DNA from: Bacteroides sp.
GTDB lineage: Bacteria > Bacteroidota > Bacteroidia > Bacteroidales > Bacteroidaceae
Reading direction: 5' to 3'
DNA length: 48,253 nt
Assembly: GCF_028690125.1 (NCBI RefSeq)
Contig: NZ_JAQVBV010000038.1
Coordinates: 1-48,253 of the forward strand
The notes beneath the pieces are model-generated. The model did not search any database, was not told where the DNA came from, and worked only from the letters and a program-made list of their open reading frames with translations. A program made the position numbers and the translations under genes. This document shows, piece by piece, positions 15,888 to 23,777 of the stretch (the stretch's first letter is position 1; each line of letters starts with the position of its first letter).

Positions 15888-16865
15888 ATGGCCGATTTAA
15901 AAACTACTTTCGCGGGGCTTTCACTTAGAAACCCTATTATCATCGGTAGCTCGGGACTAACCAATAGCGCCGGAAAAAACAGAAGATTCGTTGAAGCCGG
16001 TGCAGGTGCTATCGTACTAAAGTCACTTTTCGAAGAACAAATCCTGATGGAAGCCGATCAATTGAGAGATCCAGCTTACTATCCTGAAAGCAGTGATTAT
16101 CTGGAAGAATATATCCGCGAACATAAACTATCCGAGTATCTGGCTCTGATCAAAGAAAGTAAAGAAGTTTGCCCCATTCCTATCATTGCAAGCATCAACT
16201 GCTATACAGATTCCGAATGGATCGACTTTGCCAAGCATATAGAAGAAGCCGGAGCCGACGCATTGGAAATTAATATTCTGGCTCTGCAAACGGATATACA
16301 ATATACATATGGTTCATTTGAACAACGCCACATTGATATCCTACGTCACATCAAAAATACAATCAAGATTCCGGTAATCATGAAATTGGGCGATAACTTA
16401 AGCAATCCTATTGCTTTAATAGACCAATTATATGCAAACGGAGCAGCTGCAGTTGTTCTCTTCAACCGTTTCTACCAACCGGATATCAATATTGAAAAGA
16501 TGGAACATACATCCGGCGAAATATTCAGTAACGCATCAGCTCTTTCTACACCGCTCCGTTGGATCGGAATCGCCTCTTCAGCAATAGACAAGATTGATTA
16601 CGCCGCTTCCGGAGGTGTAGCCGAACCCGAATCCGTTGTAAAATCAATTCTGGCGGGTGCCTCAGCCGTAGAAGTTTGTAGTGCCATCTATGTGAATACC
16701 AATATGTTTATCGGAGAAGCAACCCGCTTCCTCAGCATATGGATGGACCGGAAAGGATTTGAGACAATCGATCAGTTTAAAGGAAAACTCAACGCCAAAG
16801 ATGTGCAGGGAATCAATACATTCGAACGCACACAATTCTTGAAATACTTCGGAAAAAAAGAATAA
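15888..16865 (+). CDS. Dihydroorotate dehydrogenase-like flavoprotein of unknown substrate
   Basis: A 325-residue TIM-barrel protein of the dihydroorotate/dihydropyrimidine dehydrogenase superfamily. FMN-barrel motifs are seen: TFAGLSLRNPIIIGSSGLTNS at the start (two stretches), GAGAIVLKSLFEEQI, IPVIMKLGDNLSNP (catalytic-face lysine), and a C-terminal phosphate-binding pair ASGGVAE and LAGASAVEVCSAI. In genuine class 1 PyrD the active-site loop reads N-L-S-C-P-N, with cysteine (or serine) as base. Here the equivalent is INILALQTD, with neither Cys nor Ser, so ordinary dihydroorotate oxidation is doubtful. It is the last gene of the DUF4494-yggS operon and converges on phoH. A different pyrimidine-like or flavin-dependent reduction is possible. 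Confidence 0.8.
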   Translation: MADLKTTFAGLSLRNPIIIGSSGLTNSAGKNRRFVEAGAGAIVLKSLFEEQILMEADQLRDPAYYPESSDYLEEYIREHKLSEYLALIKESKEVCPIPIIASINCYTDSEWIDFAKHIEEAGADALEINILALQTDIQYTYGSFEQRHIDILRHIKNTIKIPVIMKLGDNLSNPIALIDQLYANGAAAVVLFNRFYQPDINIEKMEHTSGEIFSNASALSTPLRWIGIASSAIDKIDYAASGGVAEPESVVKSILAGASAVEVCSAIYVNTNMFIGEATRFLSIWMDRKGFETIDQFKGKLNAKDVQGINTFERTQFLKYFGKKE

Positions 16866-16886
16866 AAGCAGATTGAATAAAGAACT

Positions 16887-16953
16887 AAAAATGAAGAATG
16901 AAGAATGGACCGGCGCTTTGATGCTGCACAGAAACTCTTCATTCTTCATTTTT
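16887..16953. terminator. 18 bp perfect inverted repeat, bidirectional terminator
   Basis: An 18-base arm at 16887-16904 (starting AAAAATGAAG) is perfectly complementary to 16936-16953, with a 31-base spacer. It lies between the convergent DHOD-like and phoH genes, with A-tracts and T-tracts at the outer ends, so it can end transcription both ways. Confidence 0.6.
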
Positions 16954-16963
16954 AATTATTCAT

Positions 16964-18289
16964 TTATAGTAGATTACTAGCCAACTCACTCAGTTCACTA
17001 CGCTCACCCTTCACCAGATTGACGTGCGCAAAGATATTCTGGTCTTTCATACGGTCGATCATGTAAACAAGACCATTGGATTGACTATCCAGATAAGGTT
17101 GGTCTATCTGTTGAATATCACCGGTAAATACCATTTTCGTACCTTCTCCGGCGCGGGTAATAATGGTTTTTATTTCGTTCGGAGTCAAGTTCTGGGCTTC
17201 ATCAATGATACAATACATCTCACTCAAGCTTCGTCCACGAATAAAAGCTAAAGCCTCAATAACCAGTTGTTCACTCTTCTGCATATCCTCAATACGCTTC
17301 ACTTCACTGGAATTGGAAGCAAACTGACGTTTAATCACATTCAGATTATCAAATAACGGTTGCATATAAGGAGCTACTTTTTCCTGTGCATCACCCGGGA
17401 GGAAACCTATATCTTTATTAGAAAGAGCTACTATGGGGCGAGCTAATAAAATCTGTTTGTACTCTGTCAGCTTTCCCAAAGCAGCGGCAAGAGCCAATAA
17501 TGTTTTACCTGTTCCGGCTTTTCCGGTCAATGCTACCAACTTCACATTCGGATCATTCAAAATCTCAAAAGCAAAACTTTGCTCAGCGTTACGAGGTTCA
17601 ATTCCATAGTTACGCACTTTCGTTACACGGGTAATGGTATGTGTAAAAGGATTATATCGTGCCAGTACACTATTCCTGTCGCTCTTTAGTACAAAACATT
17701 CATTAGGATGAACCAAACCCTTAAAATCAAATTCATCCAGATCAATGCCTTCTTTCGAAGAATAAATACGATCGATAAGTGCCGGATCTATATTATCAAA
17801 TATCTCATTTGACTTTTCAAAAATATCTACGTTAAGCACCTTATCGGTGATATAATCTTCACAAAGAATGCCTACAGAACGGGCTTTCATGCGCAAATTC
17901 ACATCCTTTGTCACCAAGATAGTCTTTACTTTTCGATTCTTATTAGCCAGATATTCAGCCACAGCAAGAATCAGATGGTCAGGCTTCTTGACCGGAAACG
18001 ATTCTTGTACCTTAGGAGCTTCCACATGACCGGTTACTATAAACAAGCGTCCCAAGCCTTCGCCTAAGTTCACCCCTTTTGAAAAAAGATCATCATCGGT
18101 TAAAGTGTCCAGTTCGCGCACAAACTCACGAGCATTATAATTTATTTGTTCATTCCCCTTTTTAAACTTGTCGAGTTCTTCAAGTACTACAATAGGGAGA
18201 TAGATATCATTTTCCTGAAAGTTCTTCAAACAATTGCAGTCGTGAAGAATAACATTTGTGTCTAAAACAAAATTTTTCTTTGTTCCCAT
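16964..18289 (-). CDS. PIN domain-PhoH family ATPase
   Basis: A 441-residue two-domain protein. The N-terminal PIN nuclease domain (about 5-150) starts FVLDTNVILHD with the metal-binding D10 and continues with LPIVVLEELDKFK and later ILVTKDVNLRMKA, which keep the PIN acidic residues. The C-terminal PhoH ATPase has Walker A ALTGKAGTGKTLLAL (residues about 253-267), ILLARPIV, GFLPGDAQEK and Walker B YCIIDEAQNLTPNE, then MVFTGDIQQID. This PIN-PhoH (PhoH2/YlaK-like) fusion is expected to unwind and cut RNA. It is complete, with no partner antitoxin visible. It is convergent with the DHOD-like gene and divergent from folC. Confidence 0.9.
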   Translation of the reverse strand: MGTKKNFVLDTNVILHDCNCLKNFQENDIYLPIVVLEELDKFKKGNEQINYNAREFVRELDTLTDDDLFSKGVNLGEGLGRLFIVTGHVEAPKVQESFPVKKPDHLILAVAEYLANKNRKVKTILVTKDVNLRMKARSVGILCEDYITDKVLNVDIFEKSNEIFDNIDPALIDRIYSSKEGIDLDEFDFKGLVHPNECFVLKSDRNSVLARYNPFTHTITRVTKVRNYGIEPRNAEQSFAFEILNDPNVKLVALTGKAGTGKTLLALAAALGKLTEYKQILLARPIVALSNKDIGFLPGDAQEKVAPYMQPLFDNLNVIKRQFASNSSEVKRIEDMQKSEQLVIEALAFIRGRSLSEMYCIIDEAQNLTPNEIKTIITRAGEGTKMVFTGDIQQIDQPYLDSQSNGLVYMIDRMKDQNIFAHVNLVKGERSELSELASNLL

Positions 18290-18420
18290 GATTTCTTAGA
18301 TTTTATTGTTGATATTTGCAATCTCATTCATCAATCACTTGTGTAACGGCTGATTGATGGTTCTAAAGATAAACAAATTAACGGGCAATAAAGATTGCTC
18401 GAAGTTAAATATTATAAAAC

Positions 18421-19704
18421 ATGGATTATCAGAACACTTTAAAGTACTTATATGAAAGTGTGCCTATGTTTCAACAAATAGGTGGTAAAGCATATAAACC
18501 GGGGTTAGATACCACACACAAGTTAGACGAGTATTTCGGGCACCCACATCAACAATTCAAAACCATTCATATTGCGGGAACCAATGGAAAAGGCTCCTGT
18601 TCGCACACCATTGCAGCTGTGTTACAGTCCGCCGGTTACCGGGTAGGTCTATTCACGTCTCCACACCTGATAGACTTTCGCGAGCGTATCCGCATCAATG
18701 GAGAAATGATGCCGGAAGAATATGTAGTCCGTTTTGTAGAAGAACATCGCTGCTTTTTCGAACCTTTGCATCCTTCCTTCTTCGAACTGACCACAGCAAT
18801 GGCTTTCCGTTATTTTGCCGACCAAAAAGTCGATATAGCGGTTATTGAAGTAGGGCTGGGAGGACGATTGGATTGCACTAATATCATTCACCCGGATTTA
18901 TGTGTTATCACCAACATCAGCTTCGATCATATGCAATATCTCGGCAACACATTAGCGAAAATAGCGAAAGAGAAAGCCGGGATCATCAAACATAAAACTC
19001 CGGTAATTATCGGTAGAGCATCCGGTTCGGTAAAGCGCGTTTTCACAATGAAGGCAAAAGAAATGGAAGCTCCTGTCTATTATGCGGCAGAAAAACGGGA
19101 AAAAGAGTATAATAAGCATATCGAATATCCGGACGGAATCACGTATGAATTAGGCGGTTACTGCCAAGTGGAAAACAAGCAAACTATTTTATGCGCACTG
19201 GATAAACTCAAAAAACTAGGCTATAAATTAGAAATCAAAGACTATCACAATGGATTTGCCCATGTATGCGAGATGACCGGTTTAATGGGACGCTGGCAAA
19301 AATTACAATCATATCCGGATCTAATCTGCGACACAGGTCACAATGAAGATGGAATTCGATACATTTGCAAACATCTTGAAGCGATTCATACAGAACAACA
19401 TAAAAATGTTCACATCGTTTTCGGTATGGTTAATGACAAAGATATCAGTAGCGTACTGAAACTGTTGCCGAAAAATGCTGCATACTACTTTACCAAAGCG
19501 AGTGTGAAACGTGCCCTGCCGGAAAATGAACTGATGAAGATGGCTGCCGAAGCCGGGCTGAAAGGTAGCTCCTATCCCACTGTCGTGGATGCTGTACGGG
19601 CTGCAAAAGAAAAATGCCCCCCGGAAGATTTCATCTTTGTGGGAGGCAGTAGTTTTATTGTAGCCGACTTGTTAGCGAACCGCGATACACTCAATCTCTA
19701 CTAA
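18421..19704 (+). CDS. folC: Bifunctional folylpolyglutamate synthase/dihydrofolate synthase
   Basis: A 427-residue Mur-ligase-type enzyme that adds glutamate to dihydropteroate and to folates. The ATP loop is HIAGTNGKGSCSHTIA (about residues 57-72), followed by the FolC motifs GLFTSPHLIDFRERI, IEVGLGGRLDCTN and ITNISFDHMQYLG. The C-terminal domain has LICDTGHNEDGI and HIVFGMVNDKDI, also typical. Length is normal. The last 33 bp overlap the 3' end of ridA on the opposite strand. Confidence 0.95.
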   Translation: MDYQNTLKYLYESVPMFQQIGGKAYKPGLDTTHKLDEYFGHPHQQFKTIHIAGTNGKGSCSHTIAAVLQSAGYRVGLFTSPHLIDFRERIRINGEMMPEEYVVRFVEEHRCFFEPLHPSFFELTTAMAFRYFADQKVDIAVIEVGLGGRLDCTNIIHPDLCVITNISFDHMQYLGNTLAKIAKEKAGIIKHKTPVIIGRASGSVKRVFTMKAKEMEAPVYYAAEKREKEYNKHIEYPDGITYELGGYCQVENKQTILCALDKLKKLGYKLEIKDYHNGFAHVCEMTGLMGRWQKLQSYPDLICDTGHNEDGIRYICKHLEAIHTEQHKNVHIVFGMVNDKDISSVLKLLPKNAAYYFTKASVKRALPENELMKMAAEAGLKGSSYPTVVDAVRAAKEKCPPEDFIFVGGSSFIVADLLANRDTLNLY

Positions 19705-20046
19705 CGCATCCTTCGGCAATGCTTTTACAGCAACTGCCGAACGTGCCGGAAACGCGCCGTCGAAATAGGTGGCATATACACCGTTCATTCCGGCAAACAA
19801 TGACATATCCTGGAGGAACACAGTTGTTTTAACAATGTCAGCCATTGTCAATCCGGCTTCTTCCAGAATATGTTTTATGTTTTCTAATGACTGACGTGCC
19901 TGTCCCTCTATCCCTTCTGCCATCTGCCCTGTTGCAGCATCAATCGGCAACTGTCCGGATACAAATACCATTCCATTGGCTTCAATAGCCTGACTATACG
20001 GCCCGATAGCTCCGGGTGCTTTCTCACTGCAAATAACTTTTTTCAT
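19672..20046 (-). CDS. RidA family enamine/imine deaminase
   Basis: A 124-residue trimeric RidA (YjgF/YER057c/UK114) protein. Characteristic stretches are GAIGPYSQAIEANGMVFVSG (with the GPYSQA signature), QLPIDAATGQMAEGI, NIKHILEEAGLTMADIVK, and FPARSAVAVKALPKDALVEI with the arginine that binds the substrate carboxylate. RidA hydrolyses reactive 2-aminoacrylate-type enamines made by PLP enzymes. Its final codons overlap the end of folC by 33 bp in the convergent orientation, so the two transcripts are complementary at their 3' ends. Confidence 0.95.
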   Translation of the reverse strand: MKKVICSEKAPGAIGPYSQAIEANGMVFVSGQLPIDAATGQMAEGIEGQARQSLENIKHILEEAGLTMADIVKTTVFLQDMSLFAGMNGVYATYFDGAFPARSAVAVKALPKDALVEIECIAVR

Positions 20047-20150
20047 AATTGTTCTTTTATTCAGTTTTTCTATTCTCTATCTACAATTCGTGAATACGGT
20101 CTAGCAAAAATAATATAGTTTAGGGAATTAATCAACTAATATCCCTGTTT

Positions 20151-20510
20151 TTATACATAAGCTCCATCCCACCGCATTACAACCACCCACTCTTCGGGCC
20201 GGCTGTCCCTATTATTTTTATGTGGAACAATGCCAATCACCAAGTCACTGTGAGTTGCCAGCATAATCTTCAATTGTTTCAACAATACATCCATCAAAAT
20301 ATCCAGATGAATCTGCTCTGTTATATAATTAACCACACGCACATATTGATAAATGAACATATCATGCCCTTTCTTAATAGCACTCACATCACGCTTAGAC
20401 ATATGTAGTTCAGCTTGTAAAAAAGGATAATTATACAACTTATCTACATTCATTAAACTTATCATCATCTTACTCAAAAATTCATACGATTCATGCCGTT
20501 CTTTTGCCAT
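20151..20510 (-). CDS. Conserved hypothetical protein, 119 residues
   Basis: No family recognised. The protein starts MAKERHESYEFLSKMM and is predicted mostly helical in the first 85 residues (LMNVDKLYNYPFLQAELHMS, then MDVLLKQLKIMLATHSDL), ending in a short beta-like segment (EEWVVVMRWDGAYV). There are no membrane helices, signal peptide or cysteine motifs. It stands alone on the minus strand, divergent from the VirE-family gene with 152 bp between the starts. Codon usage and a sensible amino-acid composition make it likely real. Its location beside the capsule-linked cassette suggests it may mark the edge of that cassette, but this is a guess. Confidence 0.55.
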   Translation of the reverse strand: MAKERHESYEFLSKMMISLMNVDKLYNYPFLQAELHMSKRDVSAIKKGHDMFIYQYVRVVNYITEQIHLDILMDVLLKQLKIMLATHSDLVIGIVPHKNNRDSRPEEWVVVMRWDGAYV

Positions 20511-20604
20511 GTCTGTCTTTTGTTAATTGTTTATAATTTATTATTACATATTTGGTTATTAAACCGGTTTCTACTTATGGTACTACATTCAAAATCAAAT
20601 CTTC

Positions 20605-20612
20605 TACCTTTG
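20605..20612 (+). promoter_or_regulatory. Putative -7 box for the VirE-N/DUF3987 gene
   Basis: TACCTTTG matches TAnnTTTG and lies 51 bp before the start chosen at 20663. It also argues against the longer frame starting at 20552, which would begin upstream of the promoter. Confidence 0.55.
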
Positions 20613-20614
20613 CT

Positions 20615-20634
20615 CCCACTATCCTGATAGTGGG
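20615..20634 (+). promoter_or_regulatory. Perfect 9 bp palindrome at the VirE-family transcription start
   Basis: CCCACTATC and GATAGTGGG are separated by CT and lie immediately after the -7 box, where transcription should begin. It could be a repressor operator or a 5' mRNA hairpin. It is followed by no T-run, so it is not a terminator. Confidence 0.5.
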
Positions 20635-20662
20635 ACAGATAATCATAAAATTTCAATTCAAA

Positions 20663-22990
20663 ATGAAACTTTTAGAAGAAATCAAAATTTCAGTTTACGA
20701 AAATGTATATTCAAAAAATCCTAAAATAGAAAACTTTCAGGAAATCATTTTCAACTGTATCCACCCAACCTATGCAACTACTATCAACACCATCCGGCGT
20801 TATCACCTTGAAGGAGATCATGAAGCGGCACAGCAAATGAAAAGTAAACTTCCCTGCTTCACACCTGCGGGGACGTTTAAAGGAGCACATGCCATCAAAA
20901 ATTTCCTTGAACCCAGCCATATTGTCGGACTGGATTATGACCATGTGCCCGAACGATTGGAAATAATCAAACATTGTGCAGCAGATTCACATACCTTGGC
21001 AGCACTCGAAAGCCCTACAGATGGAGTGAAGATTTTTGCCTATGTAGAGTATAACACCGGACACTACCGTGAAGCACAGCAAATGGTAAGCAATTACTAC
21101 GACCATCTTCTTGGACTAAAAAGCGATCCCGCCTGCAAAGACGAAAGCCGCCTGTGCTATTTTACCTATTCACCCAATGGTTACATCGCCGGTCTGTATC
21201 AGGCATTCGAACTCTGTGAACCCCCTTCCTGTTCTGCCACAAATATAGTAAATTCCAGTATTTCATCCAATAAAGTAACTCCCGATAATATTATAGCCGA
21301 AGCCTCCGAAGAAGAAATCAAACAATTCCTATCGTCCTATATTTTCTTAAATCCGCTCGTTAATGGACAACGGCATACCAACCTCTTCAAACTTGCTTGT
21401 GAAGCCTGCCGAAGAGGATATCCGCATGAAAGCATATTACGCGAAATCAAACCCTTTATTGAGCAAAGCAATTTCCCTATAAAAGAGTTAGAAAATACGT
21501 TATCTTCTGGTTATCAAAAAGTTGGCTCTTTACCACTTAAACAAAATCCAACTGCTGAATCCTCTTTGCAAACTGACAAAGTGACAAAAATGACATATGG
21601 TACTTTGGATAAAGCAGCAGAAGCCGATGATGCCTATTGGGAAGGAGAAGAATTTAGAAAAAAAACCCCGCATTTTGAAGAATACGTGTACGAAAATCTT
21701 CCCAACCTGTTAAACGAATGTATCCTCGAAGATGTAGAGGACCGTGAGAAAGATATCTCCCTGCTCTCGGACCTAACGGCACTAAGTGCCGCATTGCCCC
21801 AGACATTGGGAATCTATAATCATAAGAAATATTCTCCTCACATCTTCTGTTTCGTTATAGCCCCGGCAGGTAGTGGAAAAAGTACCGCGCAAACAGGACG
21901 TTATCTGTTGGAAGATATACAACACTGGATTATCTCTACAAGTGATCACCAACAAAAGACCTATCAGCATGAACATACCCAATGGCAAACAGAATGTAAT
22001 CGCAAAAGAAAGTCACACGAGGAATGTCCTGAAGAACCGGAGAAACCCGCTTACAAAACATTATTTCTTTCAGCCACTACAAGCTATACCCGTATGCAAA
22101 CCCAAATGCAGGATAACGACGCGCAAGGAAGCATCATTTTCGATACCGAAGCACAAACACTTTCCACAGCCAACAATCTTGACTGCGGAAACTTTGACGA
22201 TATGCTCCGAAAAGCATTCGAACATGAAAATATTGATTCCTCTTTCAAAGCCAACGGGATCAAGCCTATCTGCATTCGTCATCCAAAGCTTGCCATGTTC
22301 CTTACCGGAACTCCGGGACAAGTAAACAACCTACTGGGTAATTATGAGAACGGACTACTGAGCAGAATCCTAAACTATACCTTCCGGGGAATACCCCATT
22401 GGAAAGAGATGGGAGACGATAACATCTCATTGGAGGATTCATTCAAACCCTTAGCCGCCAAAGTGTTCCAAATGTATCACTTCTGCCTGAACAATCCTGT
22501 ACTTTTCCATCTAAGCCGTAAGCAATGGGATCATTTGAACCACACTTTTTCCCAGTTATTATTTTCAGTCAGCCTGGAGAGTAACGACGATTTGCAGGCA
22601 GTAGTAAAGAGATATGCTTCCCTTGTCATGCGGATTAGCATGATTCAAACACGCATCAGACAGTTTGAAGAAAACAACTTATCACACGAAATTTACTGTA
22701 GAGATGAAGATTTTAAACGTTCCATGAAAATAGTACTATGCTGCTATGAACATAGCAGATTACTATTATCATCCATCGCTTCTCCCACCATGCATCCGTT
22801 AAAAGATCCGAACAGTAACCGAAATTTTATTAAAGAATTACCGGAAACATTCAGTACCGAAGAAGCTATCAGGATCGGCGAAAAATATGGGTTTAACAAT
22901 CGCAAGGTATACAGGATGCTAAAATCACTCAATAAATTGAAAATCAAGAAAGTATCTCATGGTATATATACTAAGATTACAGAATCATAG
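20663..22990 (+). CDS. VirE-N/BT4734-like and DUF3987 domain protein (primase/helicase-like)
   Basis: Start at 20663 (MKLLEEIKISVYENVYSKNP), giving 775 residues. The N-terminal domain (about 1-210) is of the VirE-N/BT4734 type, which resembles the archaeo-eukaryotic primase-polymerase fold: CFTPAGTF, IVGLDYDHV with acidic residues, ALESPTDGVKIFAYVEY and ESRLCYFTYSPNGY. A helical segment follows (QRHTNLFKLACEACRRGYP), then a linker around 303-314 and a DUF3987-like P-loop ATPase domain with Walker A FVIAPAGSGKST (about 397-408) and IIFDTEAQTLS. Such genes recur beside Bacteroides capsule loci and in mobile elements; the cellular role is unknown. Unusually, codons 303-314 form one arm of a perfect 35 bp inverted repeat whose other arm overlaps the stop codon. 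The gene leads the HU/microprotein/amidase cassette. Confidence 0.8.
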   Translation: MKLLEEIKISVYENVYSKNPKIENFQEIIFNCIHPTYATTINTIRRYHLEGDHEAAQQMKSKLPCFTPAGTFKGAHAIKNFLEPSHIVGLDYDHVPERLEIIKHCAADSHTLAALESPTDGVKIFAYVEYNTGHYREAQQMVSNYYDHLLGLKSDPACKDESRLCYFTYSPNGYIAGLYQAFELCEPPSCSATNIVNSSISSNKVTPDNIIAEASEEEIKQFLSSYIFLNPLVNGQRHTNLFKLACEACRRGYPHESILREIKPFIEQSNFPIKELENTLSSGYQKVGSLPLKQNPTAESSLQTDKVTKMTYGTLDKAAEADDAYWEGEEFRKKTPHFEEYVYENLPNLLNECILEDVEDREKDISLLSDLTALSAALPQTLGIYNHKKYSPHIFCFVIAPAGSGKSTAQTGRYLLEDIQHWIISTSDHQQKTYQHEHTQWQTECNRKRKSHEECPEEPEKPAYKTLFLSATTSYTRMQTQMQDNDAQGSIIFDTEAQTLSTANNLDCGNFDDMLRKAFEHENIDSSFKANGIKPICIRHPKLAMFLTGTPGQVNNLLGNYENGLLSRILNYTFRGIPHWKEMGDDNISLEDSFKPLAAKVFQMYHFCLNNPVLFHLSRKQWDHLNHTFSQLLFSVSLESNDDLQAVVKRYASLVMRISMIQTRIRQFEENNLSHEIYCRDEDFKRSMKIVLCCYEHSRLLLSSIASPTMHPLKDPNSNRNFIKELPETFSTEEAIRIGEKYGFNNRKVYRMLKSLNKLKIKKVSHGIYTKITES
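21570..21604 (+). repeat. Left arm of a perfect 35 bp inverted repeat
   Basis: Lies inside the VirE-family gene, in the linker between its two domains. It contains three TGACA units (spacing 8 and 9). It is the exact reverse complement of 22989-23023; bases just outside do not match, so the repeat has sharp ends. Confidence 0.9.
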
Positions 22991-23023
22991 TACCATATGT
23001 CATTTTTGTCACTTTGTCAGTTT
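22989..23023 (-). repeat. Right arm of the perfect 35 bp inverted repeat
   Basis: Begins within the TAG stop codon of the VirE-family gene and runs into the downstream spacer. It matches the left arm at all 35 positions in the opposite orientation; outer distance between the arms is 1454 bp. Confidence 0.9.
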
Positions 23024-23037
23024 AAAAGCCCTGTAAA

Positions 23038-23119
23038 ATCATTGGGAAGTTTGAAAAAAACTTCTCAATGATTGAACTAAAACATTAAGAAGATTCAAGA
23101 CAAACTTCCCAATGTTTTT
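23038..23119 (+). promoter_or_regulatory. Two related hairpins with alternative pairings, attenuator-like, before the HU-like gene
   Basis: Four short complementary segments follow the VirE-family gene: 1 CATTGGGAAG (from 23040), 2 CTTCTCAATG (23061-23070), 3 CATTAAGAAG (from 23083) and 4 CTTCCCAATG (23105-23114). Segment 1 can pair with 2 and 3 with 4 (the latter followed by TTTTT, a terminator), or 1 with 4 (14 bp perfect) and 2 with 3 (one mismatch). This is either a duplicated terminator or a switchable leader. Confidence 0.55.
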
Positions 23120-23131
23120 ATCCTTCTACAC

Positions 23132-23161
23132 TACGTCGGTGTACGTCATTGTACGTCACCC
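23132..23161 (+). promoter_or_regulatory. Three tandem 10 bp TACGTC repeats upstream of the HU-like gene promoter
   Basis: TACGTCGGTG, TACGTCATTG and TACGTCACCC follow one another without gaps, one helical turn each, ending 16 bp before a -7 box. The position fits an activator or repressor binding array. Confidence 0.55.
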
Positions 23162-23177
23162 TACTTTCACCGTATCG

Positions 23178-23185
23178 TATCTTTG
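23178..23185 (+). promoter_or_regulatory. Putative -7 box for the HU-like gene
   Basis: TATCTTTG matches TAnnTTTG, 57 bp before the HU-like start and just after the TACGTC repeats. Confidence 0.55.
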
Positions 23186-23241
23186 CCATGTAATCGGTTA
23201 CAGAAATATTCTAAATTTAAAAACTTAAAATTCTAATTGTT

Positions 23242-23721
23242 ATGGCTCAGAATTATGTGATTATGGCGAGAAAGAACCTTTTGAAACCAGACGAAGCGCC
23301 AAAGTATTATGCAGTGGCGAGAAGCGGAAAGAAAGTATCAGTAAAGGAGGTATGCAAGCGTATAACTGAACGCTCTTCCTACTCCAAAGGGGAACTGGAA
23401 GGATGTATAGGAGAATTCCTGCTCGAGATTCTCAATGTCCTGGAAGAGGGGAACATCGTACAGATGGGAGATTTAGGGAATTTCAGAATGAGTCTGAAAA
23501 CAGGTACGCCCACAGTAACCGAAAAAGAATTCAAGGCATATTGTATAGAGAAAGGTAAAGTGCTGTTTCATCCGGGAAGTGATCTGCAAAAATTGTGCAA
23601 GGCAATGGATTTCGCTTTGTACAAGAGTGACAACAAGACGGATTCAAAGGGTGATGAACCATTGCCGGATGAAGGAGGATCCGATCCGGATGAGGGAGAA
23701 TCTCCAGACCCGACACTATAA
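23242..23721 (+). CDS. HU/IHF-family DNA-binding protein
   Basis: A 159-residue protein of the HU-related family common next to Bacteroides capsule loci. The HU core is seen as VSVKEVCKRITERSSYSKGE, LLEILNVLEEGNIVQMGDLG and NFRMSLKTGTPT, the helical base and beta-arm region of HU proteins. A C-terminal tail (about residues 135-159) is acidic and rich in Gly, Asp, Glu and Pro, like the tails of Bacteroidetes HU-like proteins. It probably bends or coats DNA. It lies downstream of the attenuator-like leader and tandem repeats and upstream of the microprotein and amidase genes on the same strand. Confidence 0.85.
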   Translation: MAQNYVIMARKNLLKPDEAPKYYAVARSGKKVSVKEVCKRITERSSYSKGELEGCIGEFLLEILNVLEEGNIVQMGDLGNFRMSLKTGTPTVTEKEFKAYCIEKGKVLFHPGSDLQKLCKAMDFALYKSDNKTDSKGDEPLPDEGGSDPDEGESPDPTL

Positions 23722-23777
23722 GAGAGTCCCATATTCATTTTCTAAAAATTAATTAGTCATTTAAAACGTAGATTCGT

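Noticed and set aside
15888..16865. Annotation as canonical pyrD
   Set aside because: The active-site NxSCPN loop is replaced by INILALQ, so the substrate assignment is not supported.
20576..20584. Third partial copy (TATGGTACT) of the 35 bp repeat end
   Set aside because: Only nine bases match, which may be chance.
20552..20662. Longer N-terminus for the VirE-family protein
   Set aside because: It would begin upstream of the promoter box and palindrome and adds 37 residues not typical of the family.
21570..23161. Plasmid-type replication origin (TGACA and TACGTC iterons beside a primase-like gene)
   Set aside because: No Rep, partition or mobilisation genes nearby and the repeats are few; chromosomal core genes lie on both sides. 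Kept only as regulatory or recombination sites.
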